A DNA stretch of 51,829 nt from positions 1-51,829 of the forward strand of contig CAJXPR010000012.1 in assembly GCA_913058135.1 (NCBI GenBank), written 5' to 3'. The stretch is from an uncultured Gammaproteobacteria bacterium. GTDB taxonomy: Bacteria > Pseudomonadota > Gammaproteobacteria > Pseudomonadales > Pseudohongiellaceae. Both the position numbers and the translations under genes were made by a program. Position 1 is the first letter of the stretch, and each line of letters begins with the position of its first letter. Under the pieces are notes generated by a model. The model did not search any database. It saw nothing but the letters and a program-made list of their open reading frames with translations, and was not told the origin of the DNA. Shown here piece after piece: positions 35,228 through 44,382 of this stretch.

Positions 35228-36852
35228 TCCGGGGTCAACACCGTATCACGGGCGACCTCCAGCATGTCTGGATAATCCAGAGTGAAGTGCAGGCCGCGAC
35301 TTTCCTTTCGTAACAGTGCCGACTCAATGATAAGTCGCGCCACGAGTACCAGATTACGAAGTTCCAACAGGTCCCTGCTAATCATATGGTGCCGATAATG
35401 TTCCTGGATTTCCTGCTCGAGCAACTGGATACGTTTGTGCGCACGCTGCAGACGCCGGTCACTTCTGACAATGCCGACGTAGTCCCACATCATGCGTCTC
35501 AGCTCATCCCAGTTATGCGAAACTACCACTTCTTCATGAGAGCGGGTAACACGACTGTCGTCCCAGTCAGGTATCGAATCAGGAGGCGCTGGCGTTGTGG
35601 CCATACCTGTCTGAATATCATCTGCAGCGCCGAACGCCAGCACAAAACACTCGAGCAGTGAATTACTGGCCATTCGATTGGCGCCGTGCAGGCCCGTGCA
35701 ACTGGTTTCACCGATAGCGTACAGATTGGCGATACCGGTTCGTCCCAGTTTATCGACGACTACACCTCCACAGGTATAATGCGCCGCCGGCACGACCGGA
35801 ATTCTGTCACGGGTGATATCGATACCAAAATCAAGACACCTGGAATAAATGGTCGGGAAGTGCGTCCTGACGAATTCGGCAGGTTTGTGAGTAATGTTCA
35901 GGTAAACGCAGTCGCAGCCAAGCCGTTTCATCTCATGGTCGATAGCCCGCGCCACGATATCGCGCGGCGCCAGTTCTCCCCGGCTGTCAAACGCTGGCAT
36001 AAAGCGAGTGCCATCGGGCAACTCAAGAGTCGCTCCCTCGCCGCGTAACGCTTCGGTGATCAGGAATGACCGTGCATGCGGGTGATACAGACAGGTAGGA
36101 TGGAACTGGTTGAACTCCATGTTGGCAACCTGGCAACCGGCACGCCAGGCCATGGCGATACCATCTCCGGTCGCGCTGTCCGGGTTGGTAGTATACAGGT
36201 AGGCTTTACTGGCGCCGCCACTGGCAAGCACAACAAAGCGGGCACGAAAAAGTTCCACCTGCTCCTTTTCTTTGGAATAAACATAGGCACCAACGCAGCC
36301 ACCGCCTGGCAGGCCGAGCTTTTCCCGGGTGATCACGTCAACCGCCAGGCGGTTCTCAAACAGCGATATACCCGGATGGCTTAGAGCGCGATCCCTCAGC
36401 GTTTCAAACACGGCCCGACCGGTGGCGTCAGTGGCGTGGATGATACGTCGGTGACTGTGACCGCCTTCCTGGGTCAGGTGGAGGGGTTTCAGATTGTCCC
36501 GATGCAATGGCTGCGACGCCGCGCCGGTGCCCGCTTCATCGGCGCTCTGCAACGTGAAGGGCACCCCCTGTTCGACAAGCCAGGCTATGGCGCCCTGGCT
36601 CTGTTCCACAATGTGCCGGACCATGTCTTCGTTGCACAGTCCCGCCCCGGAATCGAGCGTATCGGCAATGTGCGCATCAACGCTATCATTTTCATCGAGC
36701 ACAGCGGCGATGCCGCCTTGCGCCCAATAGGTAGCGCCCTGGCTCAGGGTGCCTTTACTCAGCACAGCGACACGGGCAAACTCGGCGGTTCTGAGCGCCA
36801 GGCTAAGCCCGGCGGCACCACTGCCGATGATCAGGATATCGAAGTCATACAC
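35212..36852 (-). CDS. nadB: L-aspartate oxidase
   Basis: A flavoenzyme that oxidises aspartate to iminoaspartate, the first step of NAD biosynthesis. The 546-residue product shows the FAD dinucleotide fold [14 protein letters not shown] (8-21), [19 protein letters not shown], the catalytic [16 protein letters not shown] and [12 protein letters not shown], then [18 protein letters not shown] 36852 is the preferred start: it begins right at the FAD-binding strand, matches E. coli length (540), and lies downstream of a candidate promoter. A TTG at 36948 would place the coding start upstream of that promoter. It is divergent from rpoE. Confidence 0.95.
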   Translation of the reverse strand: MYDFDILIIGSGAAGLSLALRTAEFARVAVLSKGTLSQGATYWAQGGIAAVLDENDSVDAHIADTLDSGAGLCNEDMVRHIVEQSQGAIAWLVEQGVPFTLQSADEAGTGAASQPLHRDNLKPLHLTQEGGHSHRRIIHATDATGRAVFETLRDRALSHPGISLFENRLAVDVITREKLGLPGGGCVGAYVYSKEKEQVELFRARFVVLASGGASKAYLYTTNPDSATGDGIAMAWRAGCQVANMEFNQFHPTCLYHPHARSFLITEALRGEGATLELPDGTRFMPAFDSRGELAPRDIVARAIDHEMKRLGCDCVYLNITHKPAEFVRTHFPTIYSRCLDFGIDITRDRIPVVPAAHYTCGGVVVDKLGRTGIANLYAIGETSCTGLHGANRMASNSLLECFVLAFGAADDIQTGMATTPAPPDSIPDWDDSRVTRSHEEVVVSHNWDELRRMMWDYVGIVRSDRRLQRAHKRIQLLEQEIQEHYRHHMISRDLLELRNLVLVARLIIESALLRKESRGLHFTLDYPDMLEVARDTVLTPDQSRS

Positions 36853-36887
36853 GATGTGTGGGTATCCGAGTGGTGCGAGGGACAAGA

Positions 36888-36915
36888 ATTCTATAGACTC
36901 TGAGAACTTTTGCAA
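36888..36915 (-). promoter_or_regulatory. Candidate sigma-70 promoter of nadB
   Basis: On the minus strand TTGCAA (36915-36910), a 16-bp spacer and TAGAAT (36893-36888) precede GTG 36852 by about 35 nt. It overlaps the candidate sigma-E promoter of the divergent rpoE. Confidence 0.45.
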
Positions 36916-36930
36916 ATCCCGGTGGTCTTT
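36904..36930 (+). promoter_or_regulatory. Candidate sigma-E autoregulatory promoter of rpoE
   Basis: GAACTT (36904-36909) matches the sigma-E -35 core, followed by 16 bp and TCTTT (36926-36930), a partial -10 match. The site is about 130 nt upstream of rpoE, and sigma-E genes are typically autoregulated. Confidence 0.4.
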
Positions 36931-37056
36931 TGTTGTTGGGCTATACAACCGATATACGGGGCATCTGGATGCTCAGACCACGATTGTCATGACGATGAAG
37001 TCAAAATTCCGGGAGCCGGGAATGCCAGCGGTTTTATTCAGGCTCATAATGGACGT

Positions 37057-37635
37057 ATGAAAAATCAGGATACAGATAATCAACTGGTCGAGCGGGTTCT
37101 CAAGGAAGACAAGCAGGCATTCACGCTGCTGGTGTTGCGTTATCAGCACAAGGTTCTGGGATTGATAAGCCGCTTTGTAAAAGACCCCCACGAAGCCGAA
37201 GATGTCGCCCAGGAGGCCTTTCTGAAAGCCTACCGGGCACTGCCCAGTTTTCGTGGTGACAGCCAGTTTTACACCTGGCTGTACCGCATCGCTGTGAACA
37301 CTGCCAAAAACTATCTCGTGTCACGCGGTCGCAGACCGCCCAGCACCGATGTGGACATGGAGGACGCACAGCAGGTCGACGACACCAGCATGTTACGGGA
37401 AATGGACACACCGGATGCCAACCTGGAAAAAGAGGATATGCGACGGGTGATCAACAAGGCCATCGAAGAGTTGCCGGAAGAGTTGCGAACAGCCTTTACC
37501 CTACGCGAATTCTCCGGACTCAGTTATGAGGACATTACCGAAATCATGGATTGCCCGGTTGGCACCGTTCGGTCTCGCATATTCCGCGCCCGGGAATCGA
37601 TAGACAAGCGCATAAAAGAGCTGCTAAGTACTTAA
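37057..37635 (+). CDS. rpoE: RNA polymerase sigma-E factor (AlgU/RpoE)
   Basis: An ECF sigma factor that directs envelope-stress transcription. The 192-residue product has region 2 (LVLRYQHKVLGLISRFVKDPHEAEDVAQEAFLKAYRALPSFRG, about 25-70, and FYTWLYRIAVNTAKNYLVSRGRRPP) and region 4 (ELPEELRTAFTLREFSGLSYEDITEIMDCPVGTVRSRIFRARE, about 135-180). It is nearly collinear with E. coli RpoE. The ATG at 37057 is the family start although an open frame extends upstream. It is followed by rseA. Divergent nadB, as in Pseudomonas, supports the assignment. Confidence 0.96.
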   Translation: MKNQDTDNQLVERVLKEDKQAFTLLVLRYQHKVLGLISRFVKDPHEAEDVAQEAFLKAYRALPSFRGDSQFYTWLYRIAVNTAKNYLVSRGRRPPSTDVDMEDAQQVDDTSMLREMDTPDANLEKEDMRRVINKAIEELPEELRTAFTLREFSGLSYEDITEIMDCPVGTVRSRIFRARESIDKRIKELLST

Positions 37636-37753
37636 ATGCACAATAAATATGGCGATATGTCAGATTTCGAACAGATTTCTCCCCAATTCGGGAACTCGGC
37701 GCAGGGTTCATGGTCGAAGGGGTATGGCAAAAACAGGTAAGGTGGGCTTTTGC

Positions 37754-38407
37754 ATGAAACATAACGATACCACGCACCACGAGCTAAGTGAGCAGGAAAT
37801 CCAGGATCGGCTCGACCGGGAGGCCCTGTCGGCCCTCATGGACGACGAACTCAGCGATTTTGAGCTGCGACGCCTGCTCAAGCGCCTCGAGTCCAGGCCC
37901 GCGCTGCTCGCAGAATGGGAGCGTCTGGGACTGGTTCGTGCCGCCTTGCAGCCCGATCCGTTCCGCTTGCCAACGTCATCGGATTTTGCCGGCCGTGTGC
38001 TCGCAAACATCGAGCAGTCAATCGCCCAGGAAGGCCCGCTACCGGCCGGTGATGACCGTTCTGCAGGCTGGGCACGCAATCTGACCCGGTTTGCCGTCGC
38101 GGCGTCCGTCACATTCGCGGTTTTCCTGGGGATGCAGGCCGTTCTGCAGAGCCCAGGTACCGGAGACTCGCAGCCGGCATTAGCCACTGACAGTGGTACA
38201 GCCGTCCCGGGGTCGCGCAATCAGCAACTGGCAGTTGACGCCGAAGCCCAGCAACGACTCAACGATTACATTCGTAGCGTCACCATTCCGGCCCGCGTAG
38301 AGTCACAGTCGGCACCTTACAATGTCCTGCTGGACTCGCCGCAATTGCGCCCGGTTTCTGACCGGGAACTGCTGGACGAGGTGGAACGCGCGCCGCAGCA
38401 GCCCTGA
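37754..38407 (+). CDS. rseA: Anti-sigma-E factor RseA/MucA
   Basis: A single-pass inner-membrane anti-sigma factor. The 217-residue product has an N-terminal cytoplasmic RseA domain (about 18-85: REALSALMDDELSDFELRRLLKRLES), one transmembrane helix (about 110-128, RFAVAASVTFAVFLGMQAV), and a periplasmic tail that ends in a disordered, Gln-rich region. Regulated proteolysis of such proteins (DegS, RseP) frees sigma-E. ATG 37754 is chosen with AAGGTGGG about 9 nt upstream; an ATG at 37724 has a ribosome site too close. It lies 118 nt after rpoE. rseB and rseC, normally next, are absent. Confidence 0.92.
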   Translation: MKHNDTTHHELSEQEIQDRLDREALSALMDDELSDFELRRLLKRLESRPALLAEWERLGLVRAALQPDPFRLPTSSDFAGRVLANIEQSIAQEGPLPAGDDRSAGWARNLTRFAVAASVTFAVFLGMQAVLQSPGTGDSQPALATDSGTAVPGSRNQQLAVDAEAQQRLNDYIRSVTIPARVESQSAPYNVLLDSPQLRPVSDRELLDEVERAPQQP

Positions 38408-38435
38408 GCGTTGTAAGCGATCCTGATTGAACACA

Positions 38436-38507
38436 AAAAAGCCCCGAACGGGTCTCTGATTGTGTGGGCATTGCGCCCTCACAACCGGCGTCCGGACGGG
38501 GCTTTTT
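38436..38507 (+). terminator. Branched terminator between rseA and mucD
   Basis: An 11-bp outer stem, AAAAAGCCCCG (38436-38446) with CGGGGCTTTTT (38497-38507), encloses a 10-bp hairpin (TTGTGTGGGC 38459-38468 with GCCCTCACAA 38475-38484, one mismatch) and a small CCGG-CGT-CCGG hairpin (38485-38495). The T-run and A-run make it bidirectional. It is unusually elaborate for a terminator. Confidence 0.8.
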
Positions 38508-38578
38508 GCTGTTCGCCGGCTTTTCTCCGTTGAACCCCGCGACACAAAGCGGTATGTTTGCTTCATGGTTGTTCTCTG

Positions 38579-38605
38579 GCGCCGTTGACCAATAGTCAGC
38601 GGCGC
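38579..38605 (+). promoter_or_regulatory. 11-bp hairpin in the mucD leader
   Basis: GCGCCGTTGAC (38579-38589) pairs with GTCAGCGGCGC (38595-38605), one G-T pair, loop CAATA. It ends 7 nt before the GGAG ribosome site (38613-38616), so it might shield or stabilise the leader. Confidence 0.5.
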
Positions 38606-38623
38606 AGTTACTGGAGTGTGTAA

Positions 38624-40018
38624 ATGAAAAAATTCCTGATGATGTACGTGCTGTTCATGACAGCCGCGCTGAGTGTGCCGGTGAGTGCAAATCTGCCTGA
38701 TTTTGCAACACTGGTGGCAGAGAACTCCGTGTCAATCGTCAATATTACAACCCGTCAACAGGCACCCCAGCGTTCCAGCGCCGAGCAGCGCGACCTGGAG
38801 GAGCTGCTGCGACAATTGCGTCCGGACGGGGCTCCCATCGAGCCCGATGCCGTCCCCGGTCGTCCGCGCGGTGGGGTAGGTTCGGGTTTTGTCATGAGCA
38901 GTGACGGATACATCATCACCAACCATCATGTGGTTGCCAATGCAGACTCGATCACCGTTACGCTGACTGATCGGCGGGAATATACCGCGGAAATCATTGG
39001 CACCGACGAGTTATCGGATGTCGCTTTGATCAAGATAGAGGCGGAAGGCCTGCGGGCGGTCCGCTTCGGTGATTCGGAAAAAGTTCGCGTCGGCGAATGG
39101 GTGCTGGCCATTGGCTCGCCGTTTGGGCTCGAATTTTCTGCCGCAGCCGGCATTGTCAGCGCGAAGTCGCGTAATGTGCCATCTCGCGGTCCTGCCAATT
39201 ATGTGTCGTTTATCCAGACTGATGTGGCTATTAATCAGGGTAATTCAGGTGGCCCCCTGTTCAATCTCGATGGCGAAGTTATCGGTATCAATTCCCAGAT
39301 ACTCAGCAGCACCGGCGGTTCCAATGGTATTTCGTTTGCTATACCCAGCAACATGGCTCTTAACGTTCTGGAGCAATTGCGGGAAACCGGTTCGGTGAGC
39401 CGCGGGCTACTGGGTGTGCTGATCAAGGATGTTGATCATGCGCTGTCCATGGCGTTTGACATGCCCCGACCTTACGGTGCCTTTGTGGATGATGTGCAAC
39501 CCGGCAGCCCGGCGGAGGAGGCCGGCGTGCAGAACAACGACATCATTCTCGCCTTTAACGGCATCACCATTGAGCAATCTTCCCAATTGCCGTTCTACGT
39601 CGGTCAGATCCGCCCCGGCTCATCAGCAGAATTAACCATCATGCGTGACGGTGAAACACTGGAATTGCCGGTAGTGGTGGGCGCCCTGCCGGGCAACGAT
39701 CAGGCCTTTGGCAATGAACGACCATCGACGCCACGGGGCAATAGTCTGGCCCTGAGCGTGGGTGAACTTGACCCCGGCCTGCAACAGGAGGTGCCAGCGC
39801 TGGCACAGGGTGGTGTTCAGATCGAACAGTTGCGCGACGGCCCGGGCCGACGCGCCGGGCTGGCTACCGGCGATGCCATTGTTGCACTCAATCACCAACC
39901 GGTGCGCAGTGTTGACGATTTCAATCGCATCATGGAGTCGTTGCCCGAAACCGGGTTCATTCCCATCAGAGTGGTTCGTGATGGCCGGGGCACGACCCTG
40001 GTACTGGAGCTGAACTGA
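38624..40018 (+). CDS. mucD: Periplasmic serine protease/chaperone MucD (DegP/DegQ family)
   Basis: A 464-residue HtrA protease. Residues 1-22 are a signal peptide. The trypsin-like domain has catalytic His102 (TNHHVV), Asp132 (SDVALIKI) and Ser208 (GNSGGPLF). Two PDZ domains follow (about 262-350 and 370-460). It degrades or refolds damaged periplasmic proteins. Placement after rpoE-rseA matches the MucD position in Pseudomonas algU-mucABCD, so it is called mucD rather than degP. GGAG lies 7 nt before the ATG. A terminator separates it from rseA, implying its own promoter or regulated read-through. Confidence 0.95.
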   Translation: MKKFLMMYVLFMTAALSVPVSANLPDFATLVAENSVSIVNITTRQQAPQRSSAEQRDLEELLRQLRPDGAPIEPDAVPGRPRGGVGSGFVMSSDGYIITNHHVVANADSITVTLTDRREYTAEIIGTDELSDVALIKIEAEGLRAVRFGDSEKVRVGEWVLAIGSPFGLEFSAAAGIVSAKSRNVPSRGPANYVSFIQTDVAINQGNSGGPLFNLDGEVIGINSQILSSTGGSNGISFAIPSNMALNVLEQLRETGSVSRGLLGVLIKDVDHALSMAFDMPRPYGAFVDDVQPGSPAEEAGVQNNDIILAFNGITIEQSSQLPFYVGQIRPGSSAELTIMRDGETLELPVVVGALPGNDQAFGNERPSTPRGNSLALSVGELDPGLQQEVPALAQGGVQIEQLRDGPGRRAGLATGDAIVALNHQPVRSVDDFNRIMESLPETGFIPIRVVRDGRGTTLVLELN

Positions 40019-40125
40019 GGCTTTCCCGGTCCCTTTTGCTGCCGTGTTTCTGGTCGAAATCCCCTGACAGGACACGGCAGATCATGTAGACTTGGCGCCT
40101 CTCGATTGACTGGTGATTCCTTTAA

Positions 40126-41925
40126 GTGACTGATTTAAGCCGTATCCGCAACTTTTCCATTATCGCGCATATTGACCACGGCAAGTCCACCCTGGCAGAC
40201 CGCTTCATCCAACATTGTGGCGGTTTGACGCAGCGTGAGATGGCCGAGCAGGTGCTGGACTCTCTCGATATCGAACGTGAGCGCGGTATAACCATCAAAG
40301 CGCAAAGCGTCACGCTGTTCTACGAAGCCAGGGACGGGCAGCGCTACCAGCTGAATTTTATTGATACACCCGGTCACGTGGATTTTTCCTACGAAGTGTC
40401 TCGCTCGCTGGCTGCCTGCGAAGGCGCACTGCTGGTCGTCGATGCCGGGCAGGGCGTGGAGGCGCAATCGGTAGCCACTTGTTACACTGCCATTGAACAG
40501 GGACTGGAAGTGATTCCGGTGCTCAACAAGATGGATCTCCCGCAGGCCGATCCGGACAAGGTACGCAAGGAAATCGAGGAAATCATAGGTATTGATGCAT
40601 CGGGCGCCGTCAGCGCCAGTGCCAAGACCGGGATGGGCATTACCGATATTCTGGAAGAGCTGATTCGCCTGGTGCCGGCACCGGTCGGTGATCGCGACGC
40701 GCCTTTGCAGGCCCTGATCATTGATTCCTGGTTCGACAACTACCTCGGCGTTGTGTCTCTGGTCCGGGTCAAACAGGGTACCCTGAAAAAAGGCGATAAA
40801 ATCATCGCCAAAACCATTGGCAAGGCCCATCTGGTTGATCATGTCGGCTATTTTGATCCCAAACGCCATGACCTGCCCATGCTGCAGGCCGGTGAAGTGG
40901 GATACATCATTGCCGGCATCAAAGAGATCCAGGGCGCACCCGTTGGCGATACCATTACCCACGCCTCAACACCAGATGCGCCCATGTTGCCCGGTTTCCG
41001 TCGAATTCAGCCGCAAGTCTACGCCGGGCTGTACCCGGTATCGGCAGATGATTTTGAGGATTTCCGTGATGCCCTTGCGAAACTGACACTCAATGACGCC
41101 TCGCTGTTTTACGAGCCGGAGAGTTCCGACGCGCTGGGTTTTGGATTTCGCTGCGGCTTCCTGGGCATGCTGCATATGGAAATCATCCAGGAGCGGCTGG
41201 AGCGTGAATACGATATCGACCTGATCACCACTGCGCCGACGGTGGTGTACGAAGTGGTCATGCGCAATGGCGAAGTGGTGCGCGTGGAAAGTCCATCGTC
41301 ACTGCCGCCAGTGGCATCCATTGTCGAGACCCGCGAGCCGATTGTGCTCGCCAGCATGCTGGTGCCGCAGGAATATCTGGGCAATATCATCAATCTGTGT
41401 GTGGCGCGCCGGGGTGTGCAGCGTGACATGCTGTTTATCGGCAATCAGGTCTCACTGAGCTACGAGTTGCCTATGGCCGAAGTGGTCATGGATTTCTTCG
41501 ACAAGCTCAAATCTGCCAGCCGCGGCTATGCGTCGCTGGATTACCATTTTATACGTTTCCAGACTGCCAGCCTGGTGCGCCTGGATGTGCTGATCAACAG
41601 CGACCGGGTGGACGCTCTGGCGCTGATTGTGCATCGCGATCAGGCACAAAGCAAAGGCCGGTCACTGGTCGAAAAAATGAAGGAACTTATTCCGCGCCAG
41701 ATGTTTGATGTGGCCATCCAGGCGGCCGTTGGCGGTCAGATTGTAGCCCGGCAAACGGTCAAAGCCTTGCGCAAAAACGTCACTGCCAAGTGTTATGGCG
41801 GGGATATCACACGAAAGAAGAAGCTGCTGGAGAAACAGAAGGCCGGCAAAAAACGTATGAAACAGGTAGGCAATGTGGAAGTTCCGCAGGAAGCGTTCCT
41901 CGCCGTACTGAAAATAGACAGTTAA
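40126..41925 (+). CDS. lepA: Elongation factor 4 (LepA)
   Basis: A translational GTPase that acts on the ribosome during early elongation, back-translocation and 30S maturation. The 599-residue product has G1 AHIDHGKST (14-22), the switch segment [16 protein letters not shown]3 DTPGHVDF, G4 NKMDLPQ, and the LepA-specific C-terminal domain ([34 protein letters not shown]). The GTG at 40126 is the family-like start, with a weak ribosome site. lepB follows after 13 nt, the classical lepAB pair. Confidence 0.97.
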   Translation: MTDLSRIRNFSIIAHIDHGKSTLADRFIQHCGGLTQREMAEQVLDSLDIERERGITIKAQSVTLFYEARDGQRYQLNFIDTPGHVDFSYEVSRSLAACEGALLVVDAGQGVEAQSVATCYTAIEQGLEVIPVLNKMDLPQADPDKVRKEIEEIIGIDASGAVSASAKTGMGITDILEELIRLVPAPVGDRDAPLQALIIDSWFDNYLGVVSLVRVKQGTLKKGDKIIAKTIGKAHLVDHVGYFDPKRHDLPMLQAGEVGYIIAGIKEIQGAPVGDTITHASTPDAPMLPGFRRIQPQVYAGLYPVSADDFEDFRDALAKLTLNDASLFYEPESSDALGFGFRCGFLGMLHMEIIQERLEREYDIDLITTAPTVVYEVVMRNGEVVRVESPSSLPPVASIVETREPIVLASMLVPQEYLGNIINLCVARRGVQRDMLFIGNQVSLSYELPMAEVVMDFFDKLKSASRGYASLDYHFIRFQTASLVRLDVLINSDRVDALALIVHRDQAQSKGRSLVEKMKELIPRQMFDVAIQAAVGGQIVARQTVKALRKNVTAKCYGGDITRKKKLLEKQKAGKKRMKQVGNVEVPQEAFLAVLKIDS

Positions 41926-41938
41926 AGGTGAACAGGTA

Positions 41939-42712
41939 ATGGATATCGATTTTTCGCTGGTGCTGGTCATCCTGGTTGCCATCTGCGGCTTCATCTGGTT
42001 GCTGGACGCGCTGCTGTTTGCCAAAGCGCGCAGGCAGGCCAACAACACCGAGGAACCGGTGGTTGTTGAATACGCCAAGTCATTCTTCCCGGTCCTGTTT
42101 ATAGTCCTGATGCTACGCTCCTTTCTGGTCGAGCCTTTCCAGATACCCTCTGGCTCGATGATTCCCACGCTTGAAGTCGGCGATTTCATACTGGTCAATA
42201 AATATCATTATGGCCTGCGATTGCCGGTGGTAGGTACCAAGATTGTCGCCAACAATGAGCCCGAACGGGGCGAAGTGATGGTCTTTATTCCCCCACATGA
42301 CCAGTCCTATTTTATCAAGCGGGTAGTGGGCCTGCCCGGTGACACCATTGAATATGAAAACAAGGTGCTGCGGGTCAATGGCGAAGTCGTGGACGTGGAA
42401 ATTATTGACGATGTGGCGATAGAAACGGCAGGTGGCATGCGTCCTGGCGTGCTGTTCAACGAAACGCTGGGCGATGTTGCCCACCAGGCCCAGATCATCA
42501 CACAGGGTACTCGCAGCCGTGGCAGAACCAGTTGGACGGTGCCGCCGGGGCATTACTTCATGATGGGCGACAACCGCGACAATAGCGCTGACAGTCGCGT
42601 CTGGGGCCCGGTACCGGAAGAGAACATCGTCGGCAAAGCCTTTGCCATCTGGATGCATAAAGAGCCCGGGTTTAATTTGCCGACCTTCAGTCGCAACCAG
42701 CGCATTTACTGA
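41939..42712 (+). CDS. lepB: Signal peptidase I
   Basis: Removes signal peptides from exported proteins at the outer face of the inner membrane by a Ser/Lys dyad. The 257 residues have two transmembrane helices (about 6-28 and 48-62), catalytic Ser73 in PSGSM, Lys127 in YFIKRVVGLPGD, and the later MGDNRDNSADSRVWGPVP box. It lies between lepA and rnc; a repeat tract fills the 62-nt gap to rnc. Confidence 0.97.
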   Translation: MDIDFSLVLVILVAICGFIWLLDALLFAKARRQANNTEEPVVVEYAKSFFPVLFIVLMLRSFLVEPFQIPSGSMIPTLEVGDFILVNKYHYGLRLPVVGTKIVANNEPERGEVMVFIPPHDQSYFIKRVVGLPGDTIEYENKVLRVNGEVVDVEIIDDVAIETAGGMRPGVLFNETLGDVAHQAQIITQGTRSRGRTSWTVPPGHYFMMGDNRDNSADSRVWGPVPEENIVGKAFAIWMHKEPGFNLPTFSRNQRIY

Positions 42713-42720
42713 CCGACAAT

Positions 42721-42776
42721 TTTGGCGGGACCATTTCTGCGGGACTATATCGGCGGGGCCATAGCGGTAAGACTAT
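42721..42776 (+). repeat. Four degenerate 14-bp tandem repeats before rnc
   Basis: Four consecutive 14-bp units occupy 42721-42734, 42735-42748, 42749-42762 and 42763-42776. Each has the core GCGG(G/T)(A/G)(A/G)(G/A)(A/C)C(C/T)AT; the clearest units read TTTGGCGGGACCAT and ATCGGCGGGGCCAT. Period and the conserved terminal AT are exact. The rnc start codon begins inside the last unit. Confidence 0.75.
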
Positions 42777-43482
42777 GCGAATTTCCAGGCAAGCACTATT
42801 AGCCTTGCAAACACGATTGGGCTACCACTTCCGCACTGATGATTTGCTGGCGCTGGCGCTGACGCACCGCAGTGCGGAGAAAAATCACAATCAGCGCCTC
42901 GAATTCCTGGGTGATGCCGTGCTTGGTTTCGTTGTGGCCGAGGCGCTTTATCAACGCTTTCCCGACGCGCCAGAAGGCGACCTGAGCCAATTACGTGCTG
43001 CTCTGGTCAACCGCGAGACGCTCGCCGGCCTTGCGCGTGAGCTGGACCTTGGCGGTTTACTGGTGCTGGGGCAGGGGGAGCGCAAAAGCGGTGGTCACCA
43101 GCGCGACTCAATACTGTGTGATGCCATGGAAGCTGTGCTGGGCGCGATCTACCTGGATGGTGGTGCTGATGCCTGTCGCGGGTGTATCCTGAAGCTTCTG
43201 CAGGACCACATGGAACATAATCCTGCCGACGGGAGCAGTAAGGATGCCAAGACGCGCTTGCAGGAACTGATGCAGGCCGGTGGTCACGCACTGCCGGACT
43301 ACCAGGTGGTCGCCATCCGGGGCGAGGAACACGAGCAGGAATTTGAAGTGTCCTGCTCAATAGCACTACTTGATCAGCGTAGCAGTGGCATCGGGCGCAC
43401 GCGACGGCTCGCGGAGCAACAGGCTGCCAGCCAGGCCTTGCGACTGCTGCAGCACGCGCAAACACAGGACAAAAACAAATGA
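42775..43482 (+). CDS. rnc: Ribonuclease III
   Basis: Processes rRNA precursors and other double-stranded RNA. The 235 residues have the RNase III signature [12 protein letters not shown] (Glu43, Asp47), catalytic Asp116 and Glu119 in [16 protein letters not shown], and a C-terminal double-stranded-RNA-binding domain (about 155-225). Its stop overlaps the era start (ATGA at 43479-43482), the conserved rnc-era coupling. In E. coli RNase III cuts its own leader; here the leader holds the repeats at 42721-42776. Confidence 0.97.
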   Translation: MRISRQALLALQTRLGYHFRTDDLLALALTHRSAEKNHNQRLEFLGDAVLGFVVAEALYQRFPDAPEGDLSQLRAALVNRETLAGLARELDLGGLLVLGQGERKSGGHQRDSILCDAMEAVLGAIYLDGGADACRGCILKLLQDHMEHNPADGSSKDAKTRLQELMQAGGHALPDYQVVAIRGEEHEQEFEVSCSIALLDQRSSGIGRTRRLAEQQAASQALRLLQHAQTQDKNK

Positions 43483-44372
43483 TGGCAGAACATGAAGTGA
43501 CCCGTTGCGGATTCATCGCTATTGTCGGGCGACCCAATGTAGGCAAGTCCACCTTGCTTAATCATCTGCTGGAACAGAAGATCAGTATTACCTCGCGCAA
43601 ACCGCAAACTACCCGTCATCGCATCACCGGCATCAAAACCACCGGTGACACACAGTTCATTTACGTTGACACGCCGGGCTTGCACAAGAACCAGAAAAAG
43701 GCGCTTAACCGGGCAATGAATGCCACCGTTACTGAGGTATTAAAAGACGTCGATGTTGTGCTGTTTATGGTGGAACGCCTGGTGTTTAACGAAGAGGACG
43801 AAATGGTCCTGCAGGCACTTGAACAGATAAAAGTGCCCGTATTATTGCTGATCAACAAGTGTGATCAGGTTGAAAACCGCGAACGTCTATTGCCACACAT
43901 ACAACAGTTGGCCACTCGTCGCCAGTTTGCCGAGATCATTCCTCTGGCTGTGTTGACCGGTCACAATATGAGCACGGTAGAGAACTGCGTCGCCAAGTAC
44001 CTTCCCGAAGGCCCGTTCATGTTTCCCGAAGATCAGGTAACCGATCGCAGCTCACGCTTTCTCGCCGCTGAGCTGATCCGGGAAAAGATAACCCGTCAGC
44101 TGGGTGATGAGTTGCCTTATGAAGTCAGCGTGGAAATAGAAAAATTCGTGCAGGAAGGGGCCGTGCTGCACATTCACGGCCTTATTCTGGTCGACAAGGC
44201 GGGACAAAAACAGATCATCATAGGTCATCAGGGCGATCGCCTGAAAACCATTGGTAAAGCCGCACGCCTGGATATGGAAAACGCATTTGACAGCAAAGTC
44301 ATGCTGAATCTTTGGGTCAAGGTCAAATCCGGTTGGGCCGACGATGAGCGGGCCCTGCAGAGTCTGAACTGA
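43479..44372 (+). CDS. era: GTPase Era
   Basis: A ribosome-assembly GTPase that binds the 3' end of 16S rRNA. The 297-residue product has G1 GRPNVGKST (17-25), G3 DTPGLH, G4 NKCD and a C-terminal KH domain ([30 protein letters not shown]). It is translationally coupled to rnc and lies 10 nt before recO. Confidence 0.97.
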   Translation: MMAEHEVTRCGFIAIVGRPNVGKSTLLNHLLEQKISITSRKPQTTRHRITGIKTTGDTQFIYVDTPGLHKNQKKALNRAMNATVTEVLKDVDVVLFMVERLVFNEEDEMVLQALEQIKVPVLLLINKCDQVENRERLLPHIQQLATRRQFAEIIPLAVLTGHNMSTVENCVAKYLPEGPFMFPEDQVTDRSSRFLAAELIREKITRQLGDELPYEVSVEIEKFVQEGAVLHIHGLILVDKAGQKQIIIGHQGDRLKTIGKAARLDMENAFDSKVMLNLWVKVKSGWADDERALQSLN

Positions 44373-44382
44373 CTCGCTCACT

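Noticed and set aside
40135-40962. Long minus-strand open frame (275 codons) opposite lepA
   Set aside because: Lies antisense to a conserved essential gene, with no ribosome site or recognisable product. Similar shadows occur opposite the M48 protease (31897-32883) and the EAL gene (21295-22083).
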